Under the pieces are notes generated by a model that made no database searches, was not told the DNA's origin, and saw nothing but the letters and a program-made list of their open reading frames with translations. The translations under genes and the position numbers were made by a program. 64,000 bases of DNA from Lineus longissimus (lineage: Eukaryota > Nemertea > Pilidiophora > Heteronemertea > Lineidae): NCBI RefSeq assembly GCF_910592395.1, contig NC_088321.1, forward strand, positions 10,478,001 to 10,542,000. Reading direction: 5' to 3'. Numbering within the stretch: position 1 is the stretch's first letter; every line of letters begins with the position of its first letter. This document shows, piece by piece, positions 10,981-21,414 of this stretch.

Positions 10981-13125
10981 GTGGCCACAAGGACCGGGGA
11001 TAACTGCAGGGAAAAATGGAACCAGCAGCTTTCAAAGGCGAAAGAGATCCATTCCCTGCAGCAAAAACACCAGAGAGGGACTGGCGGAGGGGGAAAGATG
11101 CCACAGGCCGACCCTACACTGCAGAGAATAATAGAAACATTCGAAAAAGACGCAGCATTCAGAGGCATCACTGGTGGATTTGAGTCTGCAGGTAGGTACA
11201 CCAGGCTCCGATTTAGCCTAATTAGGCCATAAAACGCTATCTACTTCTACCAGCATATATTTCTGAACATAGGCCTAAGCCTTACATAGGTCTTGATTTC
11301 ATAGCCTGATGTCAATCTTCAAAAACATTGGTGGAATTAAGCTCAACTCGGCCCTACCCTGGCTAAGTTCAAAGTATGTCGTCTGGTGCCTGCATCGATA
11401 TTGGCACTCTGCCAGCCATTTCTGTTGGACTTCCTGTGTGTATAGCGACCATGTGTACATGCTGACATGACAGTGCATGCATGCATTTTTCAAGCGGCCG
11501 AAAGTACAGCTTTTCATGACCGTCACTTAGAAATAGTACCATAGTAGTTGACTTCATAGCTCTATAAATCAAATTCATCAGCAGATAAGGTAGTTCAACT
11601 GCACAAAAGTACAGAAAATGTGGTTATTCGCTGCTCCAAATACGCGCTTGCAAATTTCCCGACTCCATATTTCTAAACGCACTGAGCATGCCCAGTAAGT
11701 GTATGGAACGCAAAGTTTGCAAATAGTACTATACAGGGTGAAACAGAAATAAGTTCCAATATAAATATTTGTTAATACTTTTAATTTATTCAATAAGTCA
11801 TGTGAATTACCTCAAAAAATTAACAAAATGATCGCAATTGTACACATTAGGCCTATTGTTAAGCTGACATCACCCTGTTTTAATGGAATATCATAGAAAT
11901 TTGGATTTTCAATGGATTTAATTAGAATTTATTGATTTTTCCCGCCAATTTATGTGATTCATTCCCTTAAAACTTTAAAACTTTCATTTGTTAATATTTT
12001 CAGTAACCACACCTATAAAGGCTACAGCAGCAGTCTCCCTCCATGCTACATTACCTGATCTGGCTGGTTGGACTCCTGGTAAGTTCAATTTAAAGGTGCT
12101 GGAAGCTCGATGATAAATATGCCCATGTCAATTAAGAGCCGAGTATTTCTTAGACTATGATACATTACATTGGTACCGGTATACAATGGAAGAAATACAA
12201 GTAGGCCTACTGAGAAACAGAAAGCGACCCGGTTAGACATCATGCGTCTTTAATTTAGAAATAGTAAAATTATTTTTTATGATAATTTCATTTAATTTTT
12301 CAGTAAATCAAGCTGCAGATGTTGATGTCGACTGCTCAGATGCAGTGGTTGTGGCAACCTTTGATCGTCAACCACACGAAACACACATAGAGGGAGCCAC
12401 AATAAGTCTTGGTATGCTATTAGATACAGGTTCGGTCTTTCAGTAGGCTATTAGGCCCGGGGTCTAATACTGTATCGATGCTGATAGCCTGGCCCACACC
12501 TCATATATCAAGGCATTTGCATTTTGGATATTTGAATCTATATTTGCCAGAGTATTGGTTGCAAAACATTTTGTGACCTTTCGTGATTTGATATTTATCA
12601 TCATATAGGCCGAACTGTCATTTTTTATTCTAGATTCTCAACAGACGATGACAGCCACTGCAATGACTGCCCCAAAATCTCCAGCCAAAAAGAAGGCCAA
12701 ACTGTGCAAAGTCACTGGTGAGTAGTTGGGACTCTAGAATGGCGAAGCCTTTCTTGATTTTAAGCAGTCCCTACATGAATCAATCAAATGTGCTAAAATG
12801 AGCTCTGGCCGTTCACAAAGTGACAAAATTGAAGTGCTGTGTGATCCATTTAACCCGTCATAATTTGTTTCATTCTCTCCTAGGTGCCAGGAAAGCACAT
12901 GCGAAGGGTCTGCTGACAGACGCCATGTGCCGACAGAAGACTCAGCAGGATGTATTTAACATGCAGCTTGAGGTCCTTGAGGCAACTCTTGTTACGCAGA
13001 AGGCCACAACACGTACTCAGGAAGTTCTTCAGAAAGAGGCTGGCGTTCGAATAGAAAAGCTACAGCTGGAGATTGCTCTGCTGAAGGAAAAGGAGTTCTT
13101 GGGTCTGTCGGGCATTGAACTGTAA
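10981..13125 (+). CDS. Harbinger Myb/SANT-like partner protein, N-terminally truncated, five exons
   Basis: Harbinger elements encode a Myb/SANT-like protein that partners the transposase in DNA binding and nuclear import. Exon model: about 10981-11191, 12004-12078, 12304-12411, 12634-12717, 12884-13125. All four introns are GT-AG and phase 1, and the joined frame has no stop. The first exon reads NCREKWNQQLSKAK...GTGGGG...FRGITGGFESA, closely matching the H2 Myb gene (REKWNKMVSQAK...GTGGGP...FQGITGGTESA). The last exon is a coiled-coil-like helix (QEVLQKEAGVRIEKLQLEIALLKEKE). H2 has about 75 residues of Myb helices before REKWN. Here those are missing, and the subterminal repeat runs almost directly into the gene, so the N-terminal Myb part appears deleted. 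The start is uncertain. Confidence 0.7.
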
Positions 13126-13422
13126 ATTTATGTGTAAATAGTATCTATGTTTATAGGATTTGAATTTTTTAAATATCAAATATATTAAATAGTAAATATA
13201 TAGTAAATATCAAGTTATTTAAAACACAAAGGGAATGTATCAAAATTAGAAGCTACAGTGTCAGTGACATGATGAAAATGTTATGGTATATTTCTTACGC
13301 GAGTGTTGATTATGCAATACATATAGTTATAGTTTTTAAGTTTGAAATTGGAAAATTCACTGGCTGTAGCTTCCACTGTTTTGATATATCCCCTCACTCA
13401 GGTTGCAGTGGTTCACAGTCAA

Positions 13423-15032
13423 TTAAGCAAAGTAGCGATTGGCGAGGTAGTCCCTGTAAACACTGCCAGAGTTTGGGCCAGCATACTCCTCATCATCATC
13501 TTCATCATCTTCTTCGTCATCACTGTCGTCGTCTTCTGGCCGGGGGTCACGTTCTCCTCTCATCTTTGCAATATTATGCAGGACAAAACAGGCAGAGATG
13601 ATTATAACTACACGGTCTGGCTGCATACGAATCTCCCCATGGAGAACATGGAACCTCCTCTTTAACACTCCAAAGGCATGTTCTATCCTCACTCTTGTGG
13701 CACATAACGAAGTGTTCAATCTCTGCTGGGCTTCTGTTGTGGGTGCTCCGTACGGGACGATGAGATACGGCATACAAGGGTATCCACTATCTCCTAGCAA
13801 CAGTCCATCTTCACCTCTGGGGTTTGTCAGTTCCAGGTGCTCTTTAAGGTCACTGTTCCTCCAAATAAAGGCATCATGGGTTGCCCCTGGCCAACGTGCA
13901 ACTACATTGGTGAATTTTCCTGAAAAGGAAATGTATCATTTTAGTTAGGAGGGCTATTGATCATTATTACACGACCACTCCGTATTTTATTATATTCAAC
14001 ATATTTCAGCATCAACAAGTTTCTATGCAATTAACGATGAAAAAATACAAAAACTATGCGTATTCTATCTTTATGAGCAACAGTGTACAAGAGATAATTT
14101 TTGCATAAATGGCATTCCATATGTTTTGTTGGTCAGGCAATCATGGAATTGGTCAACGTTCGTTTACCAAAAAAAGGCATGTCAGTCATGGTGCATGTCA
14201 TGATGTCGAGGATGTGGCGCTTGTTGTGATATCATGGATATTGGCCCTAGTATTTAGCATGTTTTCAGGTATAATTATAAAAGTAATTACCCTTATCGTC
14301 AACCACTGCTTGCACGTTGATGAAGTGATATCCCTTCCTGTTTACAAAAGATGCTCCGTAGGCTGGAGCTGGAGGAACTTGCGCGGGTTGTTCTGCTTCT
14401 TCCATGGCTTCGCCTTCGCGATCTGCAGGCATGGGCAGTGCAGGTGCATGTGCAGGATCAGGAGCATGTAGGCCTATCTGGTCATCTCGCATCTCCTGGT
14501 CATTCTCAGCAGCATTGGCTGGTTCTGGGATGTGATCAGCATCAGGACGTGGCTCACTGGGGCATATTTTTCTGATGTGCGTGCCGTCGATGCATCCCAA
14601 TACTTTGGGAAAATGTGAGATCGCATAGAATCCAGCTTGAATTCGACGCCTCTCCTCCACCGACTGGGGCCACACAATAAAATCGTCCCGTGCAGCATCT
14701 AACAGGCCAGCCACCCTGTGCACCACACGACTTACACTAGCTTTGTCACCGAAAGTGTCCCCAATAACTTCAAAGAAAGCTCCAGATGCAAAATAACGGA
14801 GAGCAATCAAGACTTGCACCTCAGGCGAAATTGCATGGCTTCTGTTGGTCGCACTTTCAATGTCCTCCCTGAGCATATCAACTATCAAAACAATGGTTTC
14901 TCTGCAAAAACGGTATCTTTTAAAAAGTTTTTTGTCATTGAAGAACTCCAAGTGGTTGATTCTTTCTCTAAAATGCCGTGGAGCTTGAAAAAATGGCTGG
15001 AAAGCCACAAACAGGGCCTGGTTGTCCACCAT
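13423..15032 (-). CDS. Harbinger (HARBI1-like, DDE_4) transposase, two exons, intact
   Basis: Catalyses element cleavage and integration. Exon 1 is 15032-14291 (start MVDNQALFVAFQPFFQ) and exon 2 is 13919-13423. The donor is AAGG|GTAATT and the acceptor TTTTCAG|GA. Together they give 1239 nt, 412 residues plus stop, with no internal stop. Helix-turn-helix-like region: ISPEVQVLIALRYFASGAFFEVIGDTFG. Catalytic motifs: first Asp in GCIDGTHI (exon 1), next Asp in LLGDSGYP and Glu in VRIEHAFGVLKRRFHVLH (exon 2), as in PIF/Harbinger nucleases. An acidic DDDSDDEEDDEDDDEE tail precedes the end. The Gypsy insertion lies 39 bp upstream of the ATG, so the native promoter has been pushed about 5 kb away. 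It is convergent with the Myb gene. Confidence 0.88.
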
Positions 15033-15075
15033 TTTGTTTCAACTAACTCCAAAATAGGGATTTATCTTGGGGTTG

Positions 15076-15264
15076 TGTTGGATACTGTGTTATGTTACAC
15101 CCTGTATAATAATATCAGTAGTGGTCGCACAAATGTGCTTGTGTTGTAGCCATCTGGGGCTTGTCACAACTTCCGGTATAATCACCAATAAACCAGTTTA
15201 CTGTTGTTATGAAATCCATCTATAGTTCCTAAATCTGATATCTTCCAAGGATCAAGACATGACA
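15076..15264 (+). repeat. 5' LTR of Gypsy element
   Basis: 189 bp bounded by TG...CA, indistinguishable by eye from the 3' LTR. Contains AATAAA at 15187-15192, a likely polyadenylation signal. Confidence 0.95.
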
Positions 15265-15282
15265 TTTGGCGACGAGGGTAAA
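15265..15282 (+). promoter_or_regulatory. Presumed primer-binding site
   Basis: TTTGGCGACGAGGGTAAA directly follows the 5' LTR, where the tRNA primer-binding site of an LTR element is expected. I did not identify the matching tRNA. Confidence 0.5.
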
Positions 15283-15451
15283 CTAACTTTCGGCAACATC
15301 ACTTCGTAAGCGGTATCTCGCGTGTATCTGTGCATAAATCGAGGCAGAATCGGGGCAGAACCCTGCTCGGTTGCTCTGCGCACATCATCATACATCGTAT
15401 CGGCCAGTGCAGTGCATCGTATCGTAGCTTCGGGATAACCTTTCAATCATC

Positions 15452-15811
15452 ATGTCGATAAAACCCAAGCTAGCAGAGTTGGAACATTTCCCTCTTGAGC
15501 CTAAAGAAACGGCAGCCTCCCGTTGGGAGCAATATACCAAGCGTTTTGATAACTTTTTAGTTGCAACCAATATCACCAATCAAATCCGCCAGAGGGCAAT
15601 GTTGTTGCACTGTGTGGGCGAGGAACTGTTCACGATATTCGAAATATCCCTGATCGAGGCGCTGCTGATGATTACGCTGCGTGCAAGAATGCAATCAAAG
15701 CATATTTTCAACCAGCCAAGAACGTTGAATTCGAAACCTACAGCTTTCGTCAGGCTCGGCAAAAGCCGGATGAATCGACTGACCAGTATCATGTTCGGCT
15801 CCGAAAACTGA
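15452..15811 (+). pseudogene. Gag N-terminal portion, frame broken
   Basis: The ATG at 15452 opens a gag-like frame (WEQYTKRFDNFLVATNI..., typical N-terminal capsid helices of Gypsy gag). Homologous reading then moves to the frame of the downstream gag-pol ORF at about 15635-15645, consistent with a one-base deletion. After that point the continuation of this frame to 15811 is out of phase and has no gag character. Because the LTRs are identical, the lesion is very recent or is a sequencing error in an A-rich spot. It falls far upstream of the gag/pol boundary, so programmed frameshifting is unlikely. Confidence 0.75.
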
Positions 15812-15834
15812 GCATTCATTGTGAGTTTCATGAT

Positions 15835-18800
15835 GTGGATCGTGAGATTAAATCGCAGATCGTACAAACTTGTCGTGACTCTGAAGTTCGTCAAAAGGCT
15901 TTGCGGGACCCCAACCTCACCTTACAGCAACTCTTAGCCTATGCTAGGGCTAGAGAGGCTAGCGGGGTTCAGGCCAAGGCTATGGTTGATGGACACGAAA
16001 CCGTTATCAAGAAAGTGGAGTCACAGAACAATCGATCGAAACCAAAAAAGTTTGTACCCAAAGCAAAACCGAAGTCGAAAGACTTAACTTGTGGCTTGTG
16101 TGGGGGACCGTACCCTCATGAGAACGAATGCCCTGCAAAGGGGAAAAGCTGCAATAACTGTGGTATCATGAACCATTATGCTAGGGTTTGCCGGAAATCG
16201 AAACAGGCAAAACAGGGAACTCAGGCTGGTCAATCAGCAAAACCGAGATTCAGCCAAAGGCACAAGCAGCATCATGTTGGTGATGACGATACGTACGGTT
16301 ACAGCAATAATCAGAACCGGCCTTGGGAGGACACTTACAACTTGTTCAATACGGAGTCCGAGGATCCAAACAAGTTCCCTAAGCGTAGAAAGCAGGCATG
16401 GGCAGAGTCGCCTATCACGCCATATACCGTCGATGCTATAATCAATGGCGTGAATATAACGTTTGAAGTCGACACCGGGGCTTCAAAAACCATTGTGAGT
16501 CAGGATGAGTTCGATAGACTGCGCACAGGGACAGAAACTTTAAATCTTGAACCAGCTTCGGTGAAGTTACGTACGTATACTGGCGAAGAATTTCGACCAT
16601 CAGGCATGTGTGTAGTTCCTGTTACGTATGAGGACCAACAGGCGGAGCTGTCTATCCTAGTCGTGCCCGGAGATCGTCCAAATCTGCTAGGACGAGACTG
16701 GATGTCAAAATTGTGTCTGAAGTGGCAAACAATTTTCGAGACTCATTCTGTGCATGAGAAGATAAATCAGCGCATCAGTGAAATAAAAGTTGTGTTGTCG
16801 AAGTATCGCGACTTGTTTAAACCAGGCCTGGGCAAGATCAAAACCAAGGCAAAACTACATATCGATCCAAACGTAGTACCGGTATTTCATAAAGCGCGTC
16901 CAGTACCGTATGCACTTCTCGAGGCAATTGATAAGGAACTTGACAGATTGTTAGCTCTGGGTATCATTGAACCTGTGGCTCAATCCGACTGGGCTGCACC
17001 GATCGTGCCTGTTCGTAAACCAAATGGGCAAGTTCGTATCTGTGGTGATTTTAAACTCACTGTCAATCAGGCTACCAGGGGGAACCAATACCCAATACCA
17101 AAGATAGCTGATCTGTATGCTAAGTTGGCCGGAGGGCAGACCTTTACCAAGATTGATATGTCGGATGCCTACCTACAGATGGAGCTAGACGATGCTTCGA
17201 AAGAACTAGTAGTTATCAACACACACCGTGGGTTATTTCGCTATAACCGTCTAGCGTTCGGCATTTCTTCCGCCCCTGGCATCTTTCAGAGAACAATGGA
17301 CAATCTATTACAAGGACTTGATCATGTCGTTGTGTACCTCGACGATATCTTAGTTACGGGCAAGACCGCTCAGGAACACCTGGCTAATCTCGAGAAAGTT
17401 CTGAAACGGCTGCTAGACGCAGGGTGGCGGTTAAGAGAAGAGAAATGTACATTCAATGCTGATGCTGTTGTGTACTTGGGTCACCGCATTGATAAGGATG
17501 GCTTGCATCCTGTCCCCGAAAAGGTTGAGGCCATTGTCAAAGCACCACCACCGGAGAACATCCAACAACTGCAGGCATATCTCGGAATGCTGAACTATTA
17601 TGAACGGTTCTTGAGAAATCGTGCAACCGTGTTGGAACCATTACATGAACTCTTGCGCAAGAAAGGGTCCTGGCATTGGGGTCCTGATCAGCAGAAAGCT
17701 TTTGTGGTTTCTAAGGAACTGTTACAATCATCGAAAATCCTTGTGCATTATGATCCAGCAAAGGAGATAATCGTAGCTCCAGACGCGTCACCTTACGGAC
17801 TTGGTGCGGTATTGTCTCATCCTGGTGAAATCAAAGGACAGGACCGACCTGTCGCGTATGCTTCACGTTCCTTATCGTCTGCTGAACGCAACTACTCGCA
17901 ACTGGAAAAGGAGGCGTTAGCGTTGATTTTTGCGGTCAAAAAGTGGCACCAGTACTTATGGGGAAGAACTTTTACCTTGTTGACGGATCATAAACCGTTA
18001 GTAGGTTTGTTGCATCAAGACAAACCAATACCACCAACGGCCGCACTGCGCATACAAAGGTGGGCTCTAACTCTGTCCGCATATGACTATAAAATCGTCT
18101 ATCGTCCAGGGCAACAGAATGGTAACGCGGATGGCCTAAGTCGACTACCAGCGTCGCCCCCACCAGCTTCTCCACCACCGGCAGAGTTCATTCATGCATT
18201 GGATCAGATTGACACCACTGTCGTTACGCACACCATGATCGCCACCTGGACCATCAGACATCCTGTGTTGGCCAATGTTCGAAAGTTCATCCTTTCAGGA
18301 TGGCCTAAGCGGGTTGATAAGCAATATCAGCCATATTTCTATCGTAGAAATGAACTAACTCTACACGAGGGTTGTATCTTGTGGGGTGCTCGGGTCATCG
18401 TGCCTCCACAAGGTCATCGTCAGCTCCTGGAGGAGTTGCACTTGGCACATCCAGGCATGGTCAGGATGAAAAAACTGGCTCGATCATATATCTGGTGGCC
18501 AAACTTGGATGAGGACATTGAGCAGAAAGTGAAAGATTGTCAGAGTTGTCAACAGCATGTGAAGAAACCAACCGCCGCTCCGCTTCACCCATGGGAATGG
18601 CCTGGTAAACCATGGTTCCGTCTTCATATCGATTTCGCTGGACCATATGAGGGAAAAATGATTCTCATCATTGCAGACGCACATACCAAGTATATCGATG
18701 CTCATGTGCTCAACTCTGCAACGTCGTTGAACACTATTGGCAAACTGAAAGCAACATTTGCAGTGCACGGATTACCGCATATTATCGTTTCGGACAATGG

Positions 18801-19602
18801 TTCGAATTTCACTAGTCAAGAGTTCCGGGACTTCTGCAAGAGTAACGGAATACGTCATATCTTCACAGCACCCTATCACCCGGCCAGTAATGGGCTCGCT
18901 GAACGCGCTGTTCAGACTATCAAGAGTGGACTGTCAAAGTCATCGAAATCGCAATCGCTGGAATCTCGTCTCCTGGAGGTTCTTTTCCGTTATCGTATAA
19001 CGCCCCATGCTACCACTGGCATGGCACCATGTGAGCTCCTCATGCATCGTCAGCTTCGCTCTAGATTGGATTTGGCAGTACCAGACCTGTCATCATCTGT
19101 GTTACGTGGTCAAACTGCCATGAAATCGCGTCATGATACGAAGGCTAAAGCCAGGGAATTTAGCGTTGGTGACGCAGTTTTCGCTAAGAACTTTGCTGAT
19201 CGTGGTCTGAACTGGTATCCGGGACGCATCACATCAAGATCAGGACCGGTATCATACACTATTCGTTTGAAGGATGGTCGCGTGTGGCGCCGCCATCAGG
19301 ATGCTATACGTCTCAACGAGGCACAGGAGGACACATCGGTTGAACACGAGACACAACCACCGCAGGTTGTGCCAACTCAACAACGGGATGAAATCGTGTC
19401 ACAACCACCGCAGGTTGTGCCCATTCCACAACGGGAGGAAATTCAGGGAAATCCGAGAGATTCCGATTCTGTGGTCACTAGGACACCGCAGGCTGCTACT
19501 CCACCAGTAGTTGCCCCACCTTCGCCATCTGCTGGACCGCCACAGCAACCTCTTCGTAGGTCCAGTCGGGTCAGCCATCCGCCAGATAGGCTTGACCTGT
19601 AA
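15835..19602 (+). CDS. Gag C-terminus plus Pol polyprotein (PR-RT-RNaseH-IN)
   Basis: A single frame of 1255 codons; it is also open upstream of the ATG at 15835, so that ATG need not be a natural start. Order: gag tail with two zinc knuckles (the second is CNNCGIMNHYARVC, a CX2CX4HX4C pattern); aspartic protease DTGA at residues 213-216; reverse transcriptase with YLDD at 501-504; RNase H with a first Asp near 650 (APDASPYG) and the TDHKPL block; integrase with a zinc-binding LHLAH...CQSC module near 868-905 and catalytic D933, D987 and E1023 (35 residues between the last two); then a GPY/F-like module (WYPGRITSRSGPVSYTI). No chromodomain is evident. The C-terminus has a duplicated QPPQVVP segment and a Pro-rich, basic end. 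Lineage (Mag/CsRn1-like or other) is not determined. Confidence 0.95.
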   Translation: MDREIKSQIVQTCRDSEVRQKALRDPNLTLQQLLAYARAREASGVQAKAMVDGHETVIKKVESQNNRSKPKKFVPKAKPKSKDLTCGLCGGPYPHENECPAKGKSCNNCGIMNHYARVCRKSKQAKQGTQAGQSAKPRFSQRHKQHHVGDDDTYGYSNNQNRPWEDTYNLFNTESEDPNKFPKRRKQAWAESPITPYTVDAIINGVNITFEVDTGASKTIVSQDEFDRLRTGTETLNLEPASVKLRTYTGEEFRPSGMCVVPVTYEDQQAELSILVVPGDRPNLLGRDWMSKLCLKWQTIFETHSVHEKINQRISEIKVVLSKYRDLFKPGLGKIKTKAKLHIDPNVVPVFHKARPVPYALLEAIDKELDRLLALGIIEPVAQSDWAAPIVPVRKPNGQVRICGDFKLTVNQATRGNQYPIPKIADLYAKLAGGQTFTKIDMSDAYLQMELDDASKELVVINTHRGLFRYNRLAFGISSAPGIFQRTMDNLLQGLDHVVVYLDDILVTGKTAQEHLANLEKVLKRLLDAGWRLREEKCTFNADAVVYLGHRIDKDGLHPVPEKVEAIVKAPPPENIQQLQAYLGMLNYYERFLRNRATVLEPLHELLRKKGSWHWGPDQQKAFVVSKELLQSSKILVHYDPAKEIIVAPDASPYGLGAVLSHPGEIKGQDRPVAYASRSLSSAERNYSQLEKEALALIFAVKKWHQYLWGRTFTLLTDHKPLVGLLHQDKPIPPTAALRIQRWALTLSAYDYKIVYRPGQQNGNADGLSRLPASPPPASPPPAEFIHALDQIDTTVVTHTMIATWTIRHPVLANVRKFILSGWPKRVDKQYQPYFYRRNELTLHEGCILWGARVIVPPQGHRQLLEELHLAHPGMVRMKKLARSYIWWPNLDEDIEQKVKDCQSCQQHVKKPTAAPLHPWEWPGKPWFRLHIDFAGPYEGKMILIIADAHTKYIDAHVLNSATSLNTIGKLKATFAVHGLPHIIVSDNGSNFTSQEFRDFCKSNGIRHIFTAPYHPASNGLAERAVQTIKSGLSKSSKSQSLESRLLEVLFRYRITPHATTGMAPCELLMHRQLRSRLDLAVPDLSSSVLRGQTAMKSRHDTKAKAREFSVGDAVFAKNFADRGLNWYPGRITSRSGPVSYTIRLKDGRVWRRHQDAIRLNEAQEDTSVEHETQPPQVVPTQQRDEIVSQPPQVVPIPQREEIQGNPRDSDSVVTRTPQAATPPVVAPPSPSAGPPQQPLRRSSRVSHPPDRLDL

Positions 19603-20029
19603 CGCTAATCAATAGGCGTCTAAGGTGTAGGCGGATCGCTGCCTTAGTATGTCAATCCTTTGTTAATTCTGCTGCGAGTGTGGCTCTTGACATTCATTCA
19701 ATATGAGTACCTAATCATTCTTATGTTGAACTTGTAATTGCATATGGATATTGTGTGTTCCATTTTCATTATTGTTCAGTTGAGTTAAGCAATCGTTTAT
19801 AACTGAGTAATTGTAGTGTTGGTATTCCAGATAATTATACTTACCTCCAGCAGTGAGCAGATTTGCTGTGTACTGAATATAGTGTTAGCACATTCGAGTG
19901 TAAATCAAATCCTATAGACAATTGGATTATTTAGAGACTATGTGTATAGACTTATCCTAGTCAGTGGGTTTCCAGTTACAGTGTTATTAGGTTTTGATCA
20001 AGCTCACGTATCATGGACTGGCATCTTCT

Positions 20030-20041
20030 GGGGGTGAGGAA
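20030..20041 (+). promoter_or_regulatory. Polypurine tract
   Basis: The purine-rich run GGGGGTGAGGAA lies immediately before the 3' LTR, the expected plus-strand priming site. Confidence 0.7.
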
Positions 20042-20230
20042 TGTTGGATACTGTGTTATGTTACACCCTGTATAATAATATCAGTAGTGGTCGCACAAAT
20101 GTGCTTGTGTTGTAGCCATCTGGGGCTTGTCACAACTTCCGGTATAATCACCAATAAACCAGTTTACTGTTGTTATGAAATCCATCTATAGTTCCTAAAT
20201 CTGATATCTTCCAAGGATCAAGACATGACA
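20042..20230 (+). repeat. 3' LTR of Gypsy element
   Basis: 189 bp, matching 15076-15264 without visible difference; followed by target duplication GGTTG at 20231-20235. Confidence 0.95.
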
Positions 20231-20364
20231 GGTTGGGAGGTCAGTTAAAGTTAGCGTTAACTTAACGCTACTTTTAAATAATTTTCTTTCTTGCAACCCA
20301 AATTAACTTTTTGGAGTTAAGTTAACGCCAAGATAAACTAACAGTGATTTTTAACTATTTTTTT

Positions 20365-20382
20365 CTTTTGTGCAACCGGCCC
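20365..20382 (-). repeat. Right terminal inverted repeat of H1
   Basis: CTTTTGTGCAACCGGCCC, reverse complement of the left end; followed by CTG at 20383-20385. Confidence 0.9.
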
Positions 20383-20390
20383 CTGGTTTG

Positions 20391-20736
20391 TAATTTCATC
20401 ATTTATTCTTAATAAATGTTGCAAAGCTCAATAGACATCTTGTCCACGATGAGCGGAGAAGTGTTGCATCTTCATAGGTCTATGGATCAGCATCATATCA
20501 TCGGCATATCATACGCTTGAATATGTTGATCCAGAAATAGTTGAAAGGAAATAAGTTTTAAGAATAACGATCTAAATCGACCGATATTGATTTTACTATA
20601 CTTAAAATGTGAATTGCGATCAATACGCTTATCACTGTCATTTTTTCTATTCTGCATCGATCTGAATGATGAATGATGCTACTAGTATAGTGTGTGAATA
20701 AAACTTTCCAAAAAAGGTGGCATGAAGATTTCGCAT
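20391..20736. other. Non-coding stretch, partly repeated at 28.1 kb and 10.7 kb
   Basis: No gene is seen. The portion 20565-20705 (ATCGACCGATATTGAT ... GATGCTACTAGTA) resembles 28115-28245, and AGTATAGTGTG(T/C)GAATAAAAC also occurs near 10668, so this is a dispersed repeat. Confidence 0.45.
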
Positions 20737-21310
20737 GCCTCGGCACCGTGCATGTCTAGGCACCATGGATGACAAGGCAACCCATGGATGTGCAAGTACC
20801 ATGCGTGTCCAGGCACAATGCATGTATATGTCAAAGCACTATTCTTGCCAGGCACCGTACTAGTCAAGGCGCCATGTATGTCCAGGCGCCATGCTTGTCA
20901 GGCCTATGCTTGTTCGATGCATATTATCTAGGCACCATGCATGCCCAGGCACCATGTATGTCCAGGCGCCATGCTTGTCAGGCCTATGCTTGTTCGATGC
21001 ATATTATCTAGGCACCATGCATGCCCAGGCACCATGTATGTCCAGGCGCCATGCTTGTCAGGCCTATGCTTGTTCGATGCATATTATCCAGGCACCAAGC
21101 ATGCCCAGGAACCATGCATGTCCAGGCGCCAAGCTTGTCCAGGCACCAAGCATGCCCAGGCACCATGCATGTCCAGGCACCATGCTTGTCCAGGCACCAA
21201 GCATGCCCAGGCACCATTCATGTCCAGGCACCATGCTAGTCCAGGCACCAAGCATGCACAGGCACCATGCATGTCCAGGCACCATGCTAGTCCAGGCACC
21301 ATGCACCATT
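20737..21310. repeat. 17-bp minisatellite with an 80-bp higher-order unit
   Basis: Tandem copies of a unit near CAGGCACCATGCATGTC (17 bp), with variants such as CAGGCACCAAGCATGCC. Within it an 80-bp composite unit containing TATGCTTGTTCGATGCATAT repeats from 20881 and 20961, and a partial third copy starts at 21041. Because 17 is not a multiple of three and the unit lacks stops, long spurious ORFs appear in several frames on both strands. Confidence 0.93.
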
Positions 21311-21414
21311 ATTCTCTTCACTGCACGAAAAGCTTGGAATACACTTAATACGTATTTTCCAGTTAGCATTGGTGTATTCTGCTAAAAACATGGTGTATAT
21401 CAAACAGTGCCTAT

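Larger units (their letters stand above)
15076..20230 (+). mobile_element. Ty3/Gypsy LTR retrotransposon, complete, recently inserted
   Basis: Two 189-bp LTRs (15076-15264 and 20042-20230) that look identical, starting TGTTGG and ending GACA. A 5-bp target duplication GGTTG lies at 15071-15075 and 20231-20235. Order: LTR, primer-binding region, gag, protease, RT, RNase H, integrase, polypurine tract, LTR, the integrase-last order of Ty3/Gypsy. LTR identity implies a very young insertion. The one visible coding defect is a frame break in gag near 15640. Confidence 0.96.
10808..20382. mobile_element. PIF/Harbinger DNA transposon (element H1), host of a nested Gypsy element
   Basis: The ends are inverted copies of GGGCCGGTTGCACAAAAG (10808-10825 and 20365-20382), each flanked outside by CTG (10805-10807 and 20383-20385), a 3-bp target duplication. 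CWG targets are known for a subgroup of animal Harbingers. Both ends also carry TTAACGCTACTTTTAA-type subterminal repeats. Inside are a plus-strand Myb-like gene (10981-13125) and a convergent minus-strand DDE transposase (13423-15032). Without the Gypsy insert (15076-20230 plus one target copy) the element is about 4.4 kb. Confidence 0.9.

Noticed and set aside
13269-13948. Plus-strand ORFs opposite the H1 transposase
   Set aside because: They are complementary shadows of the transposase exon and its acidic tail.
15630-15650. Programmed gag-pol frameshift
   Set aside because: The break lies near the N-terminus of gag, upstream of the zinc knuckles, not at the gag/pol border; a mutation or sequencing error is simpler.
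20769-21385. Several ORFs of 60-164 codons with Cys-Pro-Gly or Met-Pro-Arg-His repeats
   Set aside because: They exist on both strands and in several frames because the 17-bp minisatellite unit has no stop codon; not genes.
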